Source of the DNA: Stenotrophomonas sp. ZAC14D1_NAIMI4_1
GTDB taxonomy: Bacteria; Pseudomonadota; Gammaproteobacteria; Xanthomonadales; Xanthomonadaceae
DNA length: 64,000 nt
Direction of reading: 5' to 3'
Assembly (NCBI RefSeq): GCF_003086775.1
Contig: NZ_CP026001.1
Coordinates: forward strand, 2,878,407-2,942,406
The position numbers and the translations under genes were made by a program. The notes beneath the pieces were generated by a model. It was not told the origin of the DNA. It saw only the letters and a program-made list of their open reading frames with translations, and searched no databases. Shown here piece by piece: positions 31,965-41,023 of the stretch (its first letter is position 1; every line of letters starts with the position of its first letter).

Positions 31965-32486
31965 ATGCTCGCCTCGCCGATCAACCTGCACGCCTGGATC
32001 GAAGAACACCGCCACCTGCTGAAGCCGCCGGTGGGCAACAAGATGATCGACAACGGCGATTTCATCGTGATGGTGGTGGGCGGGCCGAACTCGCGCACTG
32101 ATTACCACTACGACGAAGGCCCGGAGTGGTTCTACCAGCTGGAAGGCGAGATGGTGCTGAAGGTGCAGGAGGATGGCGCGGTGCGTGACATCCCCATCCG
32201 CGCCGGCGAGATCTTCCTGCTGCCGGCCAAGGTGCCGCATTCGCCGCGGCGCCCGCCTGGCGGCATCGGCCTGGTGGTCGAGCGCAAGCGCCTGCCGCAT
32301 GAGAAGGACGGCGTGATCTGGCATTGCGAGCGCTGCAACCACAAGCTGCACGAAGAGTATTTCCCGCTGCAGAACATCGAGACCGACCTGCCCAAGGTGT
32401 TCGCGCGCTACCAGGCCAGCCTGGAACTGCGTACCTGCAGCGCGTGCGGGCACGTGGATCCGCTGCCGGCACCGGCGGCGGGCTGA
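31965..32486 (+). CDS. nbaC: 3-hydroxyanthranilate 3,4-dioxygenase, 173 aa
   Basis: This cupin opens 3-hydroxyanthranilate to aminocarboxymuconate semialdehyde, the precursor of quinolinate. Metal-binding cupin residues are in [20 protein letters not shown]. The bacterial form has a C-terminal rubredoxin-like iron site, seen here as CERCNHK and CSACGHVDP. It is the first of three kynurenine-pathway genes in a row; a GTAG palindrome pair follows before kynU. Confidence 0.96.
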   Translation: MLASPINLHAWIEEHRHLLKPPVGNKMIDNGDFIVMVVGGPNSRTDYHYDEGPEWFYQLEGEMVLKVQEDGAVRDIPIRAGEIFLLPAKVPHSPRRPPGGIGLVVERKRLPHEKDGVIWHCERCNHKLHEEYFPLQNIETDLPKVFARYQASLELRTCSACGHVDPLPAPAAG

Positions 32487-32491
32487 ACGTT

Positions 32492-32556
32492 CGCCGGGCA
32501 CGGCCCGGCGCTACCGGTGCGCATGATCTACGGGTAGCGCCAGGCCACGCCCGGCG
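32492..32556. repeat. GTAG palindrome pair between nbaC and kynU
   Basis: Two elements face away from each other: one on the minus strand (32492-32514, GTAG at 32514 reading leftwards) with arms GCCGGGC/GGCCCGGC, and one on the plus strand (32534-32556) with an imperfect stem (CCAGGCC-acg-CCCGGCG). They lie inside a probable operon. Confidence 0.75.
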
Positions 32557-32627
32557 AGCGCACCGCGCGGCATCACGCAGGCCCCAGGCGCTACACTGGC
32601 AGCCCCGTTGCAGCCTGTTGCCCGACC

Positions 32628-33902
32628 ATGTCCGACCTGCTCAGCCGCACCCACGCCATCGCCCTGGACGCCGCCGATCCGCTGCGCCCGCTGCGCAATG
32701 AATTCCTGATTCCGCGCCATGGCGGCGGCGAACAGACCTACTTCGTCGGCAACTCGCTGGGCCTGCAGCCGCGTGGCGCGCAGGCCGCCGTGCAGGAAGT
32801 GATGAAGCAGTGGGGCGAGCTGGCCGTGGAAGGCCACTTCACCGGCCCCACCCAGTGGCTGTCCTACCACCGCCTGGTCAGCGCACAGCTGGCCCGCGTG
32901 GTCGGTGCGCTGCCCAGCGAAGTGGTGGCGATGAACACGCTGAGCGTGAACCTGCACCTGATGATGGTCAGCTTCTACCGGCCCACTACCGAGCGCCCGG
33001 TCATCCTGATGGAAGCCGGCGCGTTCCCGACCGACCGCCATGCGGTGGAAGCGCAGATCCGCTTCCACGGTTTCGACCCGGCCGATTGCCTGGTGGAAGT
33101 GCAGCCGGATGAAGCCAACGGGACGATCTCGATGGCCGCCATCGAACGCGCCATCGGCGAACAGGGCCCGCGCCTGGCGCTGGTGCTGTGGCCGGGCGTG
33201 CAGTACCGCACCGGCCAGGCCTTCGACCTCGATGCGATTACCCGCATCGCCCGCCTGCAGGGCGCCCGCATCGGCTTCGACCTGGCCCATTCGGTCGGCA
33301 ACCTGCCGCTGCACCTGCACGATGTCGCGCCGGATTTCGCGGTGTGGTGCCACTACAAGTACCTCAACAGCGGCCCGGGCGCCGTGGCCGGTGCCTTCGT
33401 GCATGAGCGCCACCACCGCGACACCACCCTGCCCCGCTTCGCCGGCTGGTGGGGCCACGATGAAGCGACCCGCTTCCAGATGGCGCCGCAGTTCACCCCG
33501 GCCATCGGCGCCGAAGGCTGGCAGCTGAGCAACCCGCCGATCCTCGGCCTGGCCCCGCTGCGTGCATCGCTGGACCTGTTCGAGCGGGCCGGCATGGAAG
33601 CGCTGCGCCGCAAGTCGCTGGCCCTCACCGGCCTGCTCGACGCCCTGGTGCGTGCACGCCTGCCGCAGGTACTGGACATCGTCACCCCGTCCGAACCGGA
33701 ACGCCGCGGTTGCCAGCTCTCGCTGCGGGTACTTGCAGGCCGCGATCGTGGCCGCGCCCTGTTCGAACATCTGCGCGCCATCGGCGTGCTGGGTGACTGG
33801 CGCGAGCCGGACGTGATCCGCATTTCGCCCACCCCGCTCTACAACCGCTACCTGGACGTGCACCACTTCGTCGAGGAAGTGGAAGCCTGGGCCGGCCTGT
33901 AA
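32628..33902 (+). CDS. kynU: Kynureninase, 424 aa
   Basis: KynU cleaves 3-hydroxykynurenine (and kynurenine) to 3-hydroxyanthranilate and alanine using PLP. Family motifs are YFVGNSLGLQPR, WLSYHRLV, and FGDLAHSVGN-type GFDLAHSVGNLPLHLHD. PLP is bound by Lys244 in WCHYKYLNSGPG. Length is standard. It is followed 31 bases later by kmo. Confidence 0.97.
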   Translation: MSDLLSRTHAIALDAADPLRPLRNEFLIPRHGGGEQTYFVGNSLGLQPRGAQAAVQEVMKQWGELAVEGHFTGPTQWLSYHRLVSAQLARVVGALPSEVVAMNTLSVNLHLMMVSFYRPTTERPVILMEAGAFPTDRHAVEAQIRFHGFDPADCLVEVQPDEANGTISMAAIERAIGEQGPRLALVLWPGVQYRTGQAFDLDAITRIARLQGARIGFDLAHSVGNLPLHLHDVAPDFAVWCHYKYLNSGPGAVAGAFVHERHHRDTTLPRFAGWWGHDEATRFQMAPQFTPAIGAEGWQLSNPPILGLAPLRASLDLFERAGMEALRRKSLALTGLLDALVRARLPQVLDIVTPSEPERRGCQLSLRVLAGRDRGRALFEHLRAIGVLGDWREPDVIRISPTPLYNRYLDVHHFVEEVEAWAGL

Positions 33903-33933
33903 GCCGCTCCCCCACCTCTTGCTGGACAGTTCG

Positions 33934-35301
33934 TTGATCGCACATGCATCCCGCTCGTTGAGCATCATCGGTGCCGGCCTGGCCGGTTCCCTGCTGGCCA
34001 TCCTGCTGTCCCGCCAGGGCTGGCGGATCACCCTGTACGAACGCCGTGGCGACCCGCGCGTGGCCGACTACGAAAGCGGCCGCTCGATCAACCTGGCGCT
34101 GGCTGAGCGCGGCCGCAACGCGCTGCGCCAGGCCGGCGTGGAAGACGAAGTGATGGCCCGCGCGGTGATGATGCGCGGCCGCATGGTGCACCCGCGCGAG
34201 GGCGAACCGCAGCTGCAGCGCTACGGGCGCGACGACAGCGAAGTGATCTGGTCGATCCACCGCAGCGGCCTGAACACCACGCTGCTGGAACTGGCCGAAC
34301 AGGCCGGCGCCACCGTGCACTTCCATCGCCGCCTGCACACCGTCGATTTCGATGCCGGCTACGCGCGCTTCATCGATGATCGCGACGACAGCCCGCACGA
34401 CATCCGTTTCGACACGCTGATCGGTGCCGACGGGGCCGGTTCGGCACTGCGCGCTGCCATGAACCGGCGTGCGCCGCTGGGCGAGGACATTGCCTTCCTC
34501 GACCACTCGTACAAGGAGCTGGAGATCCCGCCCGCGGCCGACGGCGGTTTCCGCATCGAGCGCAACGCGCTGCACATCTGGCCGCGCGGCCATTACATGT
34601 GCATCGCCCTGCCCAACCACGAAGGCACGTTCACCGTCACCCTGTTCCTGCCCAACAAGGGCGAGCCGAGCTTTGCCACGGTCAACACCGGCGCGCAGGC
34701 CGAAGCACTGTTCTCCCGCGAGTTCGCTGACACGCTGCCGCTGATCCCGGACCTGCGCGCGGACTGGGAACAGCATCCGCCCGGCCTGCTCGGCACGCTC
34801 ACCCTGCAGCGCTGGCACCAGGCCGGCCGCGCCGTGCTGATCGGCGATGCCGCGCACGCAATGGTGCCGTTCCACGGCCAGGGCATGAACTGCGCCTTCG
34901 AGGATTGCGTGGCACTGGCCCGCCACCTGCAGGAGGCGGACGACCTGGAAGGCGCCTTCGCCGCCTTCGAGGCCGAGCGCAAGCCGAATGCGCGTGCCAT
35001 CCAGCAGATGGCGCTGGAGAACTACCTGGAGATGCGCGACCGCGTCGCCGATCCGGCCTTCCTGCTGCAGCGCGAGCTGGAACAGGAACTGCAGCGGCGC
35101 TGGCCCACGCGCTTCGTGCCGCACTACACCATGGTCACCTTCCTGCACACGCCGTATGCCGAAGCGCTGCGCCGCACGGAGATCCAGCGCGACATGCTGG
35201 TGGCGGCCACCGCAGGCCACCAATCCTTGGACAACATCGACTGGGCCACGCTGGAAGCGCAGATCCATGCGCAGCTGCCGGTCCTGGAGGGCGCACACTG
35301 A
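33934..35301 (+). CDS. kmo: Kynurenine 3-monooxygenase, 455 aa
   Basis: Kmo hydroxylates kynurenine with NADPH and O2, the step before kynU. The FAD-binding N-terminus is IIGAGLAGSLLAILL, the second FAD motif is LIGADGAGSALR, and the third is LIGDAAHAMVPFHGQGMN. The start is uncertain: TTG at 33934 has a GGACAG seven bases ahead and is used here; TTG at 33919 would add five residues and TTG at 33958 would remove eight. The stop overlaps the sbcB start by one base (TGATG). Confidence 0.94.
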   Translation: MIAHASRSLSIIGAGLAGSLLAILLSRQGWRITLYERRGDPRVADYESGRSINLALAERGRNALRQAGVEDEVMARAVMMRGRMVHPREGEPQLQRYGRDDSEVIWSIHRSGLNTTLLELAEQAGATVHFHRRLHTVDFDAGYARFIDDRDDSPHDIRFDTLIGADGAGSALRAAMNRRAPLGEDIAFLDHSYKELEIPPAADGGFRIERNALHIWPRGHYMCIALPNHEGTFTVTLFLPNKGEPSFATVNTGAQAEALFSREFADTLPLIPDLRADWEQHPPGLLGTLTLQRWHQAGRAVLIGDAAHAMVPFHGQGMNCAFEDCVALARHLQEADDLEGAFAAFEAERKPNARAIQQMALENYLEMRDRVADPAFLLQRELEQELQRRWPTRFVPHYTMVTFLHTPYAEALRRTEIQRDMLVAATAGHQSLDNIDWATLEAQIHAQLPVLEGAH

Positions 35302-36740
35302 TGGCCGACAGCTTCCTGTTCTACGATCTCGAAACCTTCGGCCAGGACCCGCGCCGCACCCGCATCGCGCAGTTCGCGGCGATGCGCACCGATGCCGATC
35401 TGAACGTGATCGACACGCCGGTCAGTTTCTTCGTGCGCCCGGCCGATGACCTGGTGCCGTCGCCCATGGCGACCCTGGTCACCGGCATCACCCCGCAGCA
35501 GGCCATGGCCGAGGGCATCAGCGAAGCCGAGGCCTTCGACCGCATCAACGAGCAGCTGTCGCGGCCGGGCACCTGCGCGCTCGGCTACAACACCCTGCGC
35601 TTCGACGACGAGTTCATCCGCTACGGCCTGTTCCGCAATTTCCACGATCCCTACGAGCGCGAGTGGCGCAACGGCAATTCGCGCTGGGATCTGCTGGACA
35701 TGCTGCGGATGATGCGTGCTTTGCGCCCGGACGGCATCCAGTGGCCGCTGCGCGAAGATGGCGCGACCTCGTTCAAGCTGGAGCACCTGGCCGAAGCCAA
35801 CGGCGTGCGCGAAGGCGATGCGCACGAGGCGCTTTCGGATGTGCGCGCCACCATCGGCATGGCGCGGCTGTTCAAGCAGTCGCAGCCGCGGTTGTGGGAT
35901 TACGCACTGAAGCTGCGCGACAAGCGCTTCGTCGGCAGCCTGCTGGACGTGGCCGCGATGAACCCGGTGCTGCACATCTCCATGCGCTACCCGGCCAGCC
36001 GCCTGTGTGCGGCGCCGGTGCTGCCGCTGGCCATGCACCCGACCATCAACAACCGGGTGATCGTGTTCGACCTGGAAGGCGAAATCGATGACCTGCTGGA
36101 GCTGCCGGCCGATGTGATCGCCCAGCGCCTGTACATGCGGGCCAGCGAACTGCCTGAGGGCGTGGCCCGCGTGCCGCTGAAGGAAGTGCATCTGAACAAG
36201 GTGCCGGCGCTGGTGGCCTGGAACCACCTGCGCGCCGACGACCACGCACGCCTGGGCCTGGACGTGGCCGCGATCGAAGCCAAGGCCGAGCGCCTGCGCG
36301 CGGTTGCTGCAGCGCTGGCCGAGAAGGCGCGCCAGGTCTTCAACCAGCCGCGGCCGGCCATCGTGTCCGACGTGGACGCCTCGCTGTATGACGGCTTCCT
36401 CGGCGCGGGCGACAAGCCGCTGCTGGCCCTGGCCCGCACCAGTGCGCCGCAGCAGCTGGCCGCGCTGGAAGGCCGCTTCCGCGACCCGCGCCTGCCGGAG
36501 CTGCTGTTCCGCTACCGCGCACGCAACCATCCCGACAGCCTCGCACCGGATGAACGCGAGCGCTGGCAGGATTACCGCCGCCAGCGCCTGCTCGGCGAGA
36601 GCGGCCTGGGCGAACTGAACCTGCCCCAGTACCAGCAGCAGATCGACGCGCTGGCCGCCGAAGCGCCCGATGACGCGCGCCGGGCCGGCCTGCTGCAGTC
36701 GCTGCGCGACTGGGGCCACCACCTGCAGGAGACGCTGTGA
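35301..36740 (+). CDS. sbcB: Exodeoxyribonuclease I, 479 aa
   Basis: ExoI degrades single-stranded DNA 3' to 5' and acts in mismatch repair and recombination. The DEDDh exonuclease motifs are FYDLETFGQDP, GYNTLRFDDEF and DAHEALSDVRATI. A SH3-like and C-terminal domain follow. The ATG at 35301 shares one base with the kmo stop. The usual length is 470-480. Confidence 0.96.
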   Translation: MADSFLFYDLETFGQDPRRTRIAQFAAMRTDADLNVIDTPVSFFVRPADDLVPSPMATLVTGITPQQAMAEGISEAEAFDRINEQLSRPGTCALGYNTLRFDDEFIRYGLFRNFHDPYEREWRNGNSRWDLLDMLRMMRALRPDGIQWPLREDGATSFKLEHLAEANGVREGDAHEALSDVRATIGMARLFKQSQPRLWDYALKLRDKRFVGSLLDVAAMNPVLHISMRYPASRLCAAPVLPLAMHPTINNRVIVFDLEGEIDDLLELPADVIAQRLYMRASELPEGVARVPLKEVHLNKVPALVAWNHLRADDHARLGLDVAAIEAKAERLRAVAAALAEKARQVFNQPRPAIVSDVDASLYDGFLGAGDKPLLALARTSAPQQLAALEGRFRDPRLPELLFRYRARNHPDSLAPDERERWQDYRRQRLLGESGLGELNLPQYQQQIDALAAEAPDDARRAGLLQSLRDWGHHLQETL

Positions 36741-37423
36741 GCACGTATTTCTCCGACGCCAGTTTCAAGTTCCTGCGCAGCCTGGCGCGGCATAACGAGA
36801 AGGCCTGGTTCAACGACCACCGCCAGCAGTACGAAGACCATGTGCGGCAGCCGTTCCTGCGCCTGCTGGGCGACCTGCAGCCGGCATTGACCGAAGTCAG
36901 CGACCACTTCCGTTCGGATACGCGCGGTGTCGGCGGTTCGCTGTTCCGCATCCACCGCGACGCGCGTTTTTCCAACGACAAGTCGCCGTACAAGACCTGG
37001 CAGGGCGCCCGCCTGTTCCATGAGCGCCGCCGCGAAGTGGCTGCGCCTTCGTTCTACATCCACCTGCAGCCAGGCGAGAGTTTCGTCGGCGCCGGCCTGT
37101 GGCATCCGGAGCCGGACACGCAGCGGCGCATCCGTCATTTCATCCTCGACAACCCGGGCAGCTGGAAGGCCGCCGCGCACGCGCCGGCCCTGCGCAAGCG
37201 CTTTGATTTCGAGCAGACCGAGAAACTGGTGCGGCCGCCGCGCGGCTTCCCCGCCGACTTCGAGTTCATCGACGACCTCAAGCACCGCAACTGGGTGATG
37301 TGGCGCTCGCTGGACGACGACACCATGACCGGCCCGCGGCTGCTGTCCACCCTGGGCAAGGATCTGGCCGCACTGGGCCCGTTCGTCGATTACCTCTGCG
37401 CCGCCCTGGACCTGGAATTCTGA
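36737..37423 (+). CDS. DUF2461-domain protein, 228 aa
   Basis: The protein shows the family pattern FKFLRSLARHNEKAWFNDHRQQYE at the start, then FRIHRDARFSNDKSPYKTWQG and a beta-rich C-terminus. The start is a GTG at 36737 that overlaps the sbcB stop by four bases (GTGA). No biochemical function is known for the family; membership in the operon with an exonuclease is noted only. Confidence 0.9.
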   Translation: MSTYFSDASFKFLRSLARHNEKAWFNDHRQQYEDHVRQPFLRLLGDLQPALTEVSDHFRSDTRGVGGSLFRIHRDARFSNDKSPYKTWQGARLFHERRREVAAPSFYIHLQPGESFVGAGLWHPEPDTQRRIRHFILDNPGSWKAAAHAPALRKRFDFEQTEKLVRPPRGFPADFEFIDDLKHRNWVMWRSLDDDTMTGPRLLSTLGKDLAALGPFVDYLCAALDLEF

Positions 37424-38415
37424 TGGCGCAGGCACTACCCCTGGCCCGGCAGCGGCGCGTGCTCGGCCGCACCGGCCTGCAGGTCTCGCCGATCGGCCTG
37501 GGTTGTTCCGGCTTCTGGGGCCACCGCCGCTTCGCTGAAGGCGCTGCGGCCGCCGTGGTCGAGCACGCCCTGGCACAGGGCGTGAACCTGCTCGACACCG
37601 GCCACAACTATTCCGGCTTCCATGCCGAGCCGCGCCTGGGCCGCATCCTGCGCCCGCTGCTGGCGCGCTTTCCGCGTGAGTCCCTGGTGGTGTCCAGCAA
37701 AGGCGGCACGCTGACCGGCCAGGCCGGCATCAGCGGTGCCGAGCAGCGTGACTTCTCCGCGGCGGCGATCACCGCCAGCTGCGAGGCGTCGCTGCGCAAC
37801 CTCGGGCTGGATTACCTGGACATCTACCAGCTGCATGGCGCCAGCGAGCACGACATCAACGATGACCTGCTGGCGGCGCTGCAGCGCCTGCGCGAGCGCG
37901 GCCTGGTGCGGTGCACCGGCATCAACACGCACTCGGCGGTGACGCTGCGCTGGATGATCGCCCACCCCGAGGCCTTCGACGTGGTCCTGCTGGATTACAA
38001 CGCCCTGCAGCAGGACCGCGAGCCGCTGATCGACCAGCTCACCGCAGCCGGCATCGGCGTGCTGGCCGGCACCGTACTTGCCCAGGGCCACCTGCTGCCG
38101 GCCCGGCCACGCCTGCCCCGGCTGGCCGACGCCTGGTACCTGGCGCGCACCTGGCTGAAGCCCAGCAGCCGCGCACTGATGCGCAGCGCACGCGCGATGC
38201 GCCGCGCGGTGGCATCGGTGCACAGCCAGCAGCCGGCGCAGACCGCCTTCGCCTATGTACTGCAGCATCCCGGCGTGGCCAGCGGCATCCTCGGCACCAC
38301 CCGCGTGGCCAGCCTCGAACAGGTGCTGCAGACCCGCCTGGAGGCGCTGGATGGCGCCGATCGGCAGCGGCTGGTGGCCGCCTTCGGCGATGGCAGCGGC
38401 TCACCTAGTCACTGA
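37423..38415 (+). CDS. Aldo/keto reductase, 330 aa
   Basis: An NADPH-dependent oxidoreductase with a TIM barrel: RRVLGRTGLQVSPIGLGCSGFWG, the catalytic Asp/Tyr in NLLDTGHNYSG, Lys in VVSSKGG, His in YQLHGASEHD, and a cofactor-site segment near the C-terminus (GILGTTRVASLEQVL). The ATG overlaps the DUF2461 stop (TGATG). The substrate is unknown. Confidence 0.93.
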   Translation: MAQALPLARQRRVLGRTGLQVSPIGLGCSGFWGHRRFAEGAAAAVVEHALAQGVNLLDTGHNYSGFHAEPRLGRILRPLLARFPRESLVVSSKGGTLTGQAGISGAEQRDFSAAAITASCEASLRNLGLDYLDIYQLHGASEHDINDDLLAALQRLRERGLVRCTGINTHSAVTLRWMIAHPEAFDVVLLDYNALQQDREPLIDQLTAAGIGVLAGTVLAQGHLLPARPRLPRLADAWYLARTWLKPSSRALMRSARAMRRAVASVHSQQPAQTAFAYVLQHPGVASGILGTTRVASLEQVLQTRLEALDGADRQRLVAAFGDGSGSPSH

Positions 38416-38457
38416 CGCTTAACCTGCCGCTGCCGGAGTTGCGGCAGTCTGGGCGCC

Positions 38458-39009
38458 ATGAAGAAACTCATCGGCATTCTGGTTGCCCTCGTCCTGGCCG
38501 TGGCCGCCTGGTGGTTCAGTGGCCCGTACTTGACCGTGCACGGCCTGTCCAAGGCCATCGAGCAGCGCGATACCGCGCGGCTGGAGCGCTACGTGGATTT
38601 TCCGCGCGTACGCAGCAGCCTGCGCGCCCAGCTGAACGATTACCTGGTGCGGCAGGCGGGGCCGGACGTGGCGGCCAGCCCGTTCGGCGCGCTGCTGTAC
38701 GGGCTGGGTGACCAGCTGGGAGGGGCGGCGGTGGACACCATGGTCACGCCGACCGGCATCGGCGCGATGCTGCAGGGCCACGTGCTGTGGAAGCGCGGCC
38801 GCAATGAACTGCAGGGCGGCGATGCGTTCGGCCCGACCGAACCGGCGCGGCCGTTGAAGAACGCCGAACACCATTTCGAGGCGCTGGACCGCTTCGTGAT
38901 CGACGTCCAGCGCGGCCCCGGCGAACCACCGATGAAGGTGGTTCTGGAGCCGCAGGGCCTGCGCTGGAAGGTGGTGGACCTGCAGCTGGGGATGTCGGGA
39001 AGCCCGTAG
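38458..39009 (+). CDS. DUF2939-family exported or anchored protein, 183 aa
   Basis: One N-terminal hydrophobic helix (LIGILVALVLAVAAWWFSG) is followed by a periplasmic domain of about 160 residues with the DUF2939 pattern YLTVHGLSKAIEQRDTARLERYVDFPRVRSSLRAQL. No lipobox is visible, so it may be anchored by the uncleaved helix. Its stop codon TAG is part of a GTAG palindrome. Function unknown. Confidence 0.88.
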   Translation: MKKLIGILVALVLAVAAWWFSGPYLTVHGLSKAIEQRDTARLERYVDFPRVRSSLRAQLNDYLVRQAGPDVAASPFGALLYGLGDQLGGAAVDTMVTPTGIGAMLQGHVLWKRGRNELQGGDAFGPTEPARPLKNAEHHFEALDRFVIDVQRGPGEPPMKVVLEPQGLRWKVVDLQLGMSGSP

Positions 39010-39044
39010 CCCCATGCCCGGCGATGCCAACCAACGGTTGGCAC
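39006..39044 (+). repeat. GTAG start followed by GTTGG hairpin after the DUF2939 gene
   Basis: GTAG (39006-39009) is followed after a GC-rich stretch by a hairpin ATGCCAACC-aac-GGTTGGCAC (39024-39044). It lies between convergent genes. Confidence 0.7.
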
Positions 39045-39062
39045 CCACCCGTCGAATCCGCT

Positions 39063-40007
39063 TCAGCCCTCGTTGGCCACGCCGTGTGGGACGTGACCGG
39101 CGGCCACGTGTTCACGGGCGCTGTCGATGTTGTGCTGCGAATCATCGAAGAAGATGTCCGCGCCGAAGGCCTGCAGGAACGGGCCCTTGTGGCGGCCGCC
39201 GAGGAACAGGGCCTCGTCCAGGCGCACGCCCCACTCGCGCAGGGTGCGGATCACCCGCTCGTGCGCGGGGGCCGAACGCGCGGTGACCAGCGCGGTGCGG
39301 ATCGGCGCGCTGTCGCCCGCCGGGAACACTTCCTGCAGCGTGTGCAGGGCCGACAGGAAGCCGCGGAACGGGCCACCACTGAGCGGCTCGCGGGCACGCT
39401 CGCGCTCGTGGCGGCCGAAGGCCTCAACCCCCTGCTCGCGCGAGATCCGCTCGCTCTCGTCGCCGAAGATCACCGCGTCTCCATCGAAGGCGATGCGCAG
39501 CTGTCCGGCCGGGCGCGTGATATCGATCTGGTCGGCCGCAGCCGCCGCGGTTTCACCCGGGGGCTTGGGCAGGATGGTCGCCGCCGCGATGCCATGGCGC
39601 AGCGCACTGCGCACCGATTCGGGATTGGCCGACAGGAACAGGTCGGTGCCGAACGGCTTCACGTAGGGCCAGGTCGGCTCGCCGGCGGTGAAGGTCGCGC
39701 GGATGATGCCCAGCCCATAGTGCTGGATGGAATTGAAGATGCGCAGGCCGGTATCGGCCGAATTGCGCGACAGCAGGATGACCTCGACGCGCGGGTTCTC
39801 GGGGCTGGCACCCTGGTTGAGCGCCAGCAGCTTGCGCACCACCGGGAAGGCCACGCCGGGGCCAAGGATGTCGTCCTCATGCTGGCGCTGGTACTCGGCA
39901 TAGGCCGCTACGCCATCGCTCTCGAACAGCGCATGGCTTTCTTCCAGGTCGAACAGCGCGCGCGAGGTCACCGCGACGGTCAGCAGGCGGGGGGAGTTGT
40001 CGCCCAT
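39063..40007 (-). CDS. 5'-nucleotidase (cytosolic type I-like), 314 aa
   Basis: It is expected to dephosphorylate nucleoside monophosphates. The sequence shows LTVAVTSRALFDLEESHALFE, the catalytic-acid region FDGDAVIFGDESERI and the metal site ADIFFDDSQHNIDSA, all as in the bacterial 5-nucleotidase family. The start at 40007 (MGDNSPRLLTVAV) has AGGA upstream; the longer in-frame ATG at 40058 overlaps the nadK stop. It is 47 bases downstream of nadK, so the two may form an operon. Confidence 0.9.
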   Translation of the reverse strand: MGDNSPRLLTVAVTSRALFDLEESHALFESDGVAAYAEYQRQHEDDILGPGVAFPVVRKLLALNQGASPENPRVEVILLSRNSADTGLRIFNSIQHYGLGIIRATFTAGEPTWPYVKPFGTDLFLSANPESVRSALRHGIAAATILPKPPGETAAAAADQIDITRPAGQLRIAFDGDAVIFGDESERISREQGVEAFGRHERERAREPLSGGPFRGFLSALHTLQEVFPAGDSAPIRTALVTARSAPAHERVIRTLREWGVRLDEALFLGGRHKGPFLQAFGADIFFDDSQHNIDSAREHVAAGHVPHGVANEG

Positions 40008-40054
40008 CGGTGGGGGTCCTTCAAGCGATCGGCGGGGCCGGCAGCGTATTGTCG

Positions 40055-40828
40055 TCAAAAAACGAACTGTTCGCTCAGGATCCGGTCTTCCAGGTTGTGT
40101 TCCGGGTCGAACAGCAGGGTCACCCGGTGCTCCTTCGATTCGCGGATGGTGACTTCCACCACGTCGCGGGTCTCGTGCGAATCGGCAGTGACGCTGACCG
40201 GGCGCTTGTAGGGATCAAGCACACGGAAGCGCACTTCGGTGTCGGCCTTGAGGATGGCTCCGCGCCAGCGCCGCGGCCGGTAAGGAGCCAACGGCGTCAG
40301 GGCGATGGTATGCGACCCCAGCGGCAGCACCGGGCCGTGCGCCGAATAGTTGTAGGCAGTGCTGCCGGCCGGGGTGGCCACCAGCACGCCATCGCCGATC
40401 AGCTCGGCCACCCGTTCCTGGCCGTTGAGATCGATGCCGATGTGCGCCGCCTGGCGGGTCTGCCGCAGCAGCGAGACATCGTTGTAGGCCAGCGAACCGG
40501 TGCTGGCACCGGATTCGGTCAGCGCCAGCATTTCCAGCGGCCGCAGGTTGGCCGGCTCGGCGCGGGCGATGCGTGCAACCACATCGTCTTCGGCGCGGTA
40601 CTGGTTCATCAGGAAGCCAACGGTGCCCAGCTTCATGCCGAACACCGGCTTGCCCAGGCGGCCGTGCCGATGCAGGGTCTGCAGCATGAAGCCGTCGCCG
40701 CCCAGCGGGCACAGCACGTCGGCCTGGTCGGGCGCGTGGTCGCCGTAGCGGGAAACCATCGCCGCGCGGGCCATCTGCGCCGGTTCGGCGGTGCTGGCCA
40801 GGAAAGCGATGCGGGGGGTGTCGCTCAT
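40055..40828 (-). CDS. nadK: NAD kinase, 257 aa
   Basis: NadK phosphorylates NAD to NADP. The ATP-site motif GGDG is at residues 43-46 ([11 protein letters not shown]) with GTVGFLMN later, and the NE/D-type NAD site [11 protein letters not shown] and [16 protein letters not shown] start at the ATG at 40828 ([13 protein letters not shown]); upstream in-frame ATG lies inside a GTAG repeat and is not credible. Confidence 0.96.
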   Translation of the reverse strand: MSDTPRIAFLASTAEPAQMARAAMVSRYGDHAPDQADVLCPLGGDGFMLQTLHRHGRLGKPVFGMKLGTVGFLMNQYRAEDDVVARIARAEPANLRPLEMLALTESGASTGSLAYNDVSLLRQTRQAAHIGIDLNGQERVAELIGDGVLVATPAGSTAYNYSAHGPVLPLGSHTIALTPLAPYRPRRWRGAILKADTEVRFRVLDPYKRPVSVTADSHETRDVVEVTIRESKEHRVTLLFDPEHNLEDRILSEQFVF

Positions 40829-40867
40829 CGGTGGATCCGGGTGGGTGTGCCAGCAAGAGCATACCCG

Positions 40868-40938
40868 GTAGTGCCGGCCGCTGGCCGGCAGCCGCACGAC
40901 CCAGGTTCATCGGGTTGCCGGCCAGCGGCCGGCACTAC
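40868..40938. repeat. GTAG palindrome pair upstream of nadK
   Basis: Two elements face each other: GTAG at 40868 with stem GCCGGCC-gct-GGCCGGC (to 40892) and its inverted twin at 40914-40938. This is a REP dimer of the same family as at 14131. Confidence 0.9.
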
Positions 40939-40956
40939 CACCTTTGCCACAACGCA

Positions 40957-40984
40957 GAACGGCCCCGCTTTCGCGGGGCCGTTC
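40957..40984. terminator. Hairpin downstream of NAD-glutamate dehydrogenase
   Basis: GAACGGCCCCGC (40957-40968) pairs with GCGGGGCCGTTC (40973-40984) around a short TTTC loop. It lies 40 bases past the gdh stop on the minus strand. No T-run follows, so it is a strong stem but not a textbook terminator. Confidence 0.7.
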
Positions 40985-40993
40985 CGTTTCACG

Positions 40994-41017
40994 CTTGCCG
41001 GGCGTGGCCCGGCACTA
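40994..41017 (-). repeat. GTAG palindrome at the 3' end of glutamate dehydrogenase
   Basis: Read on the minus strand, GTAG at 41017 leads into a stem GCCGGGCC-acgc-CCGGC. It lies seven bases after the gdh stop codon. Confidence 0.75.
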
Positions 41018-41023
41018 CATCAC

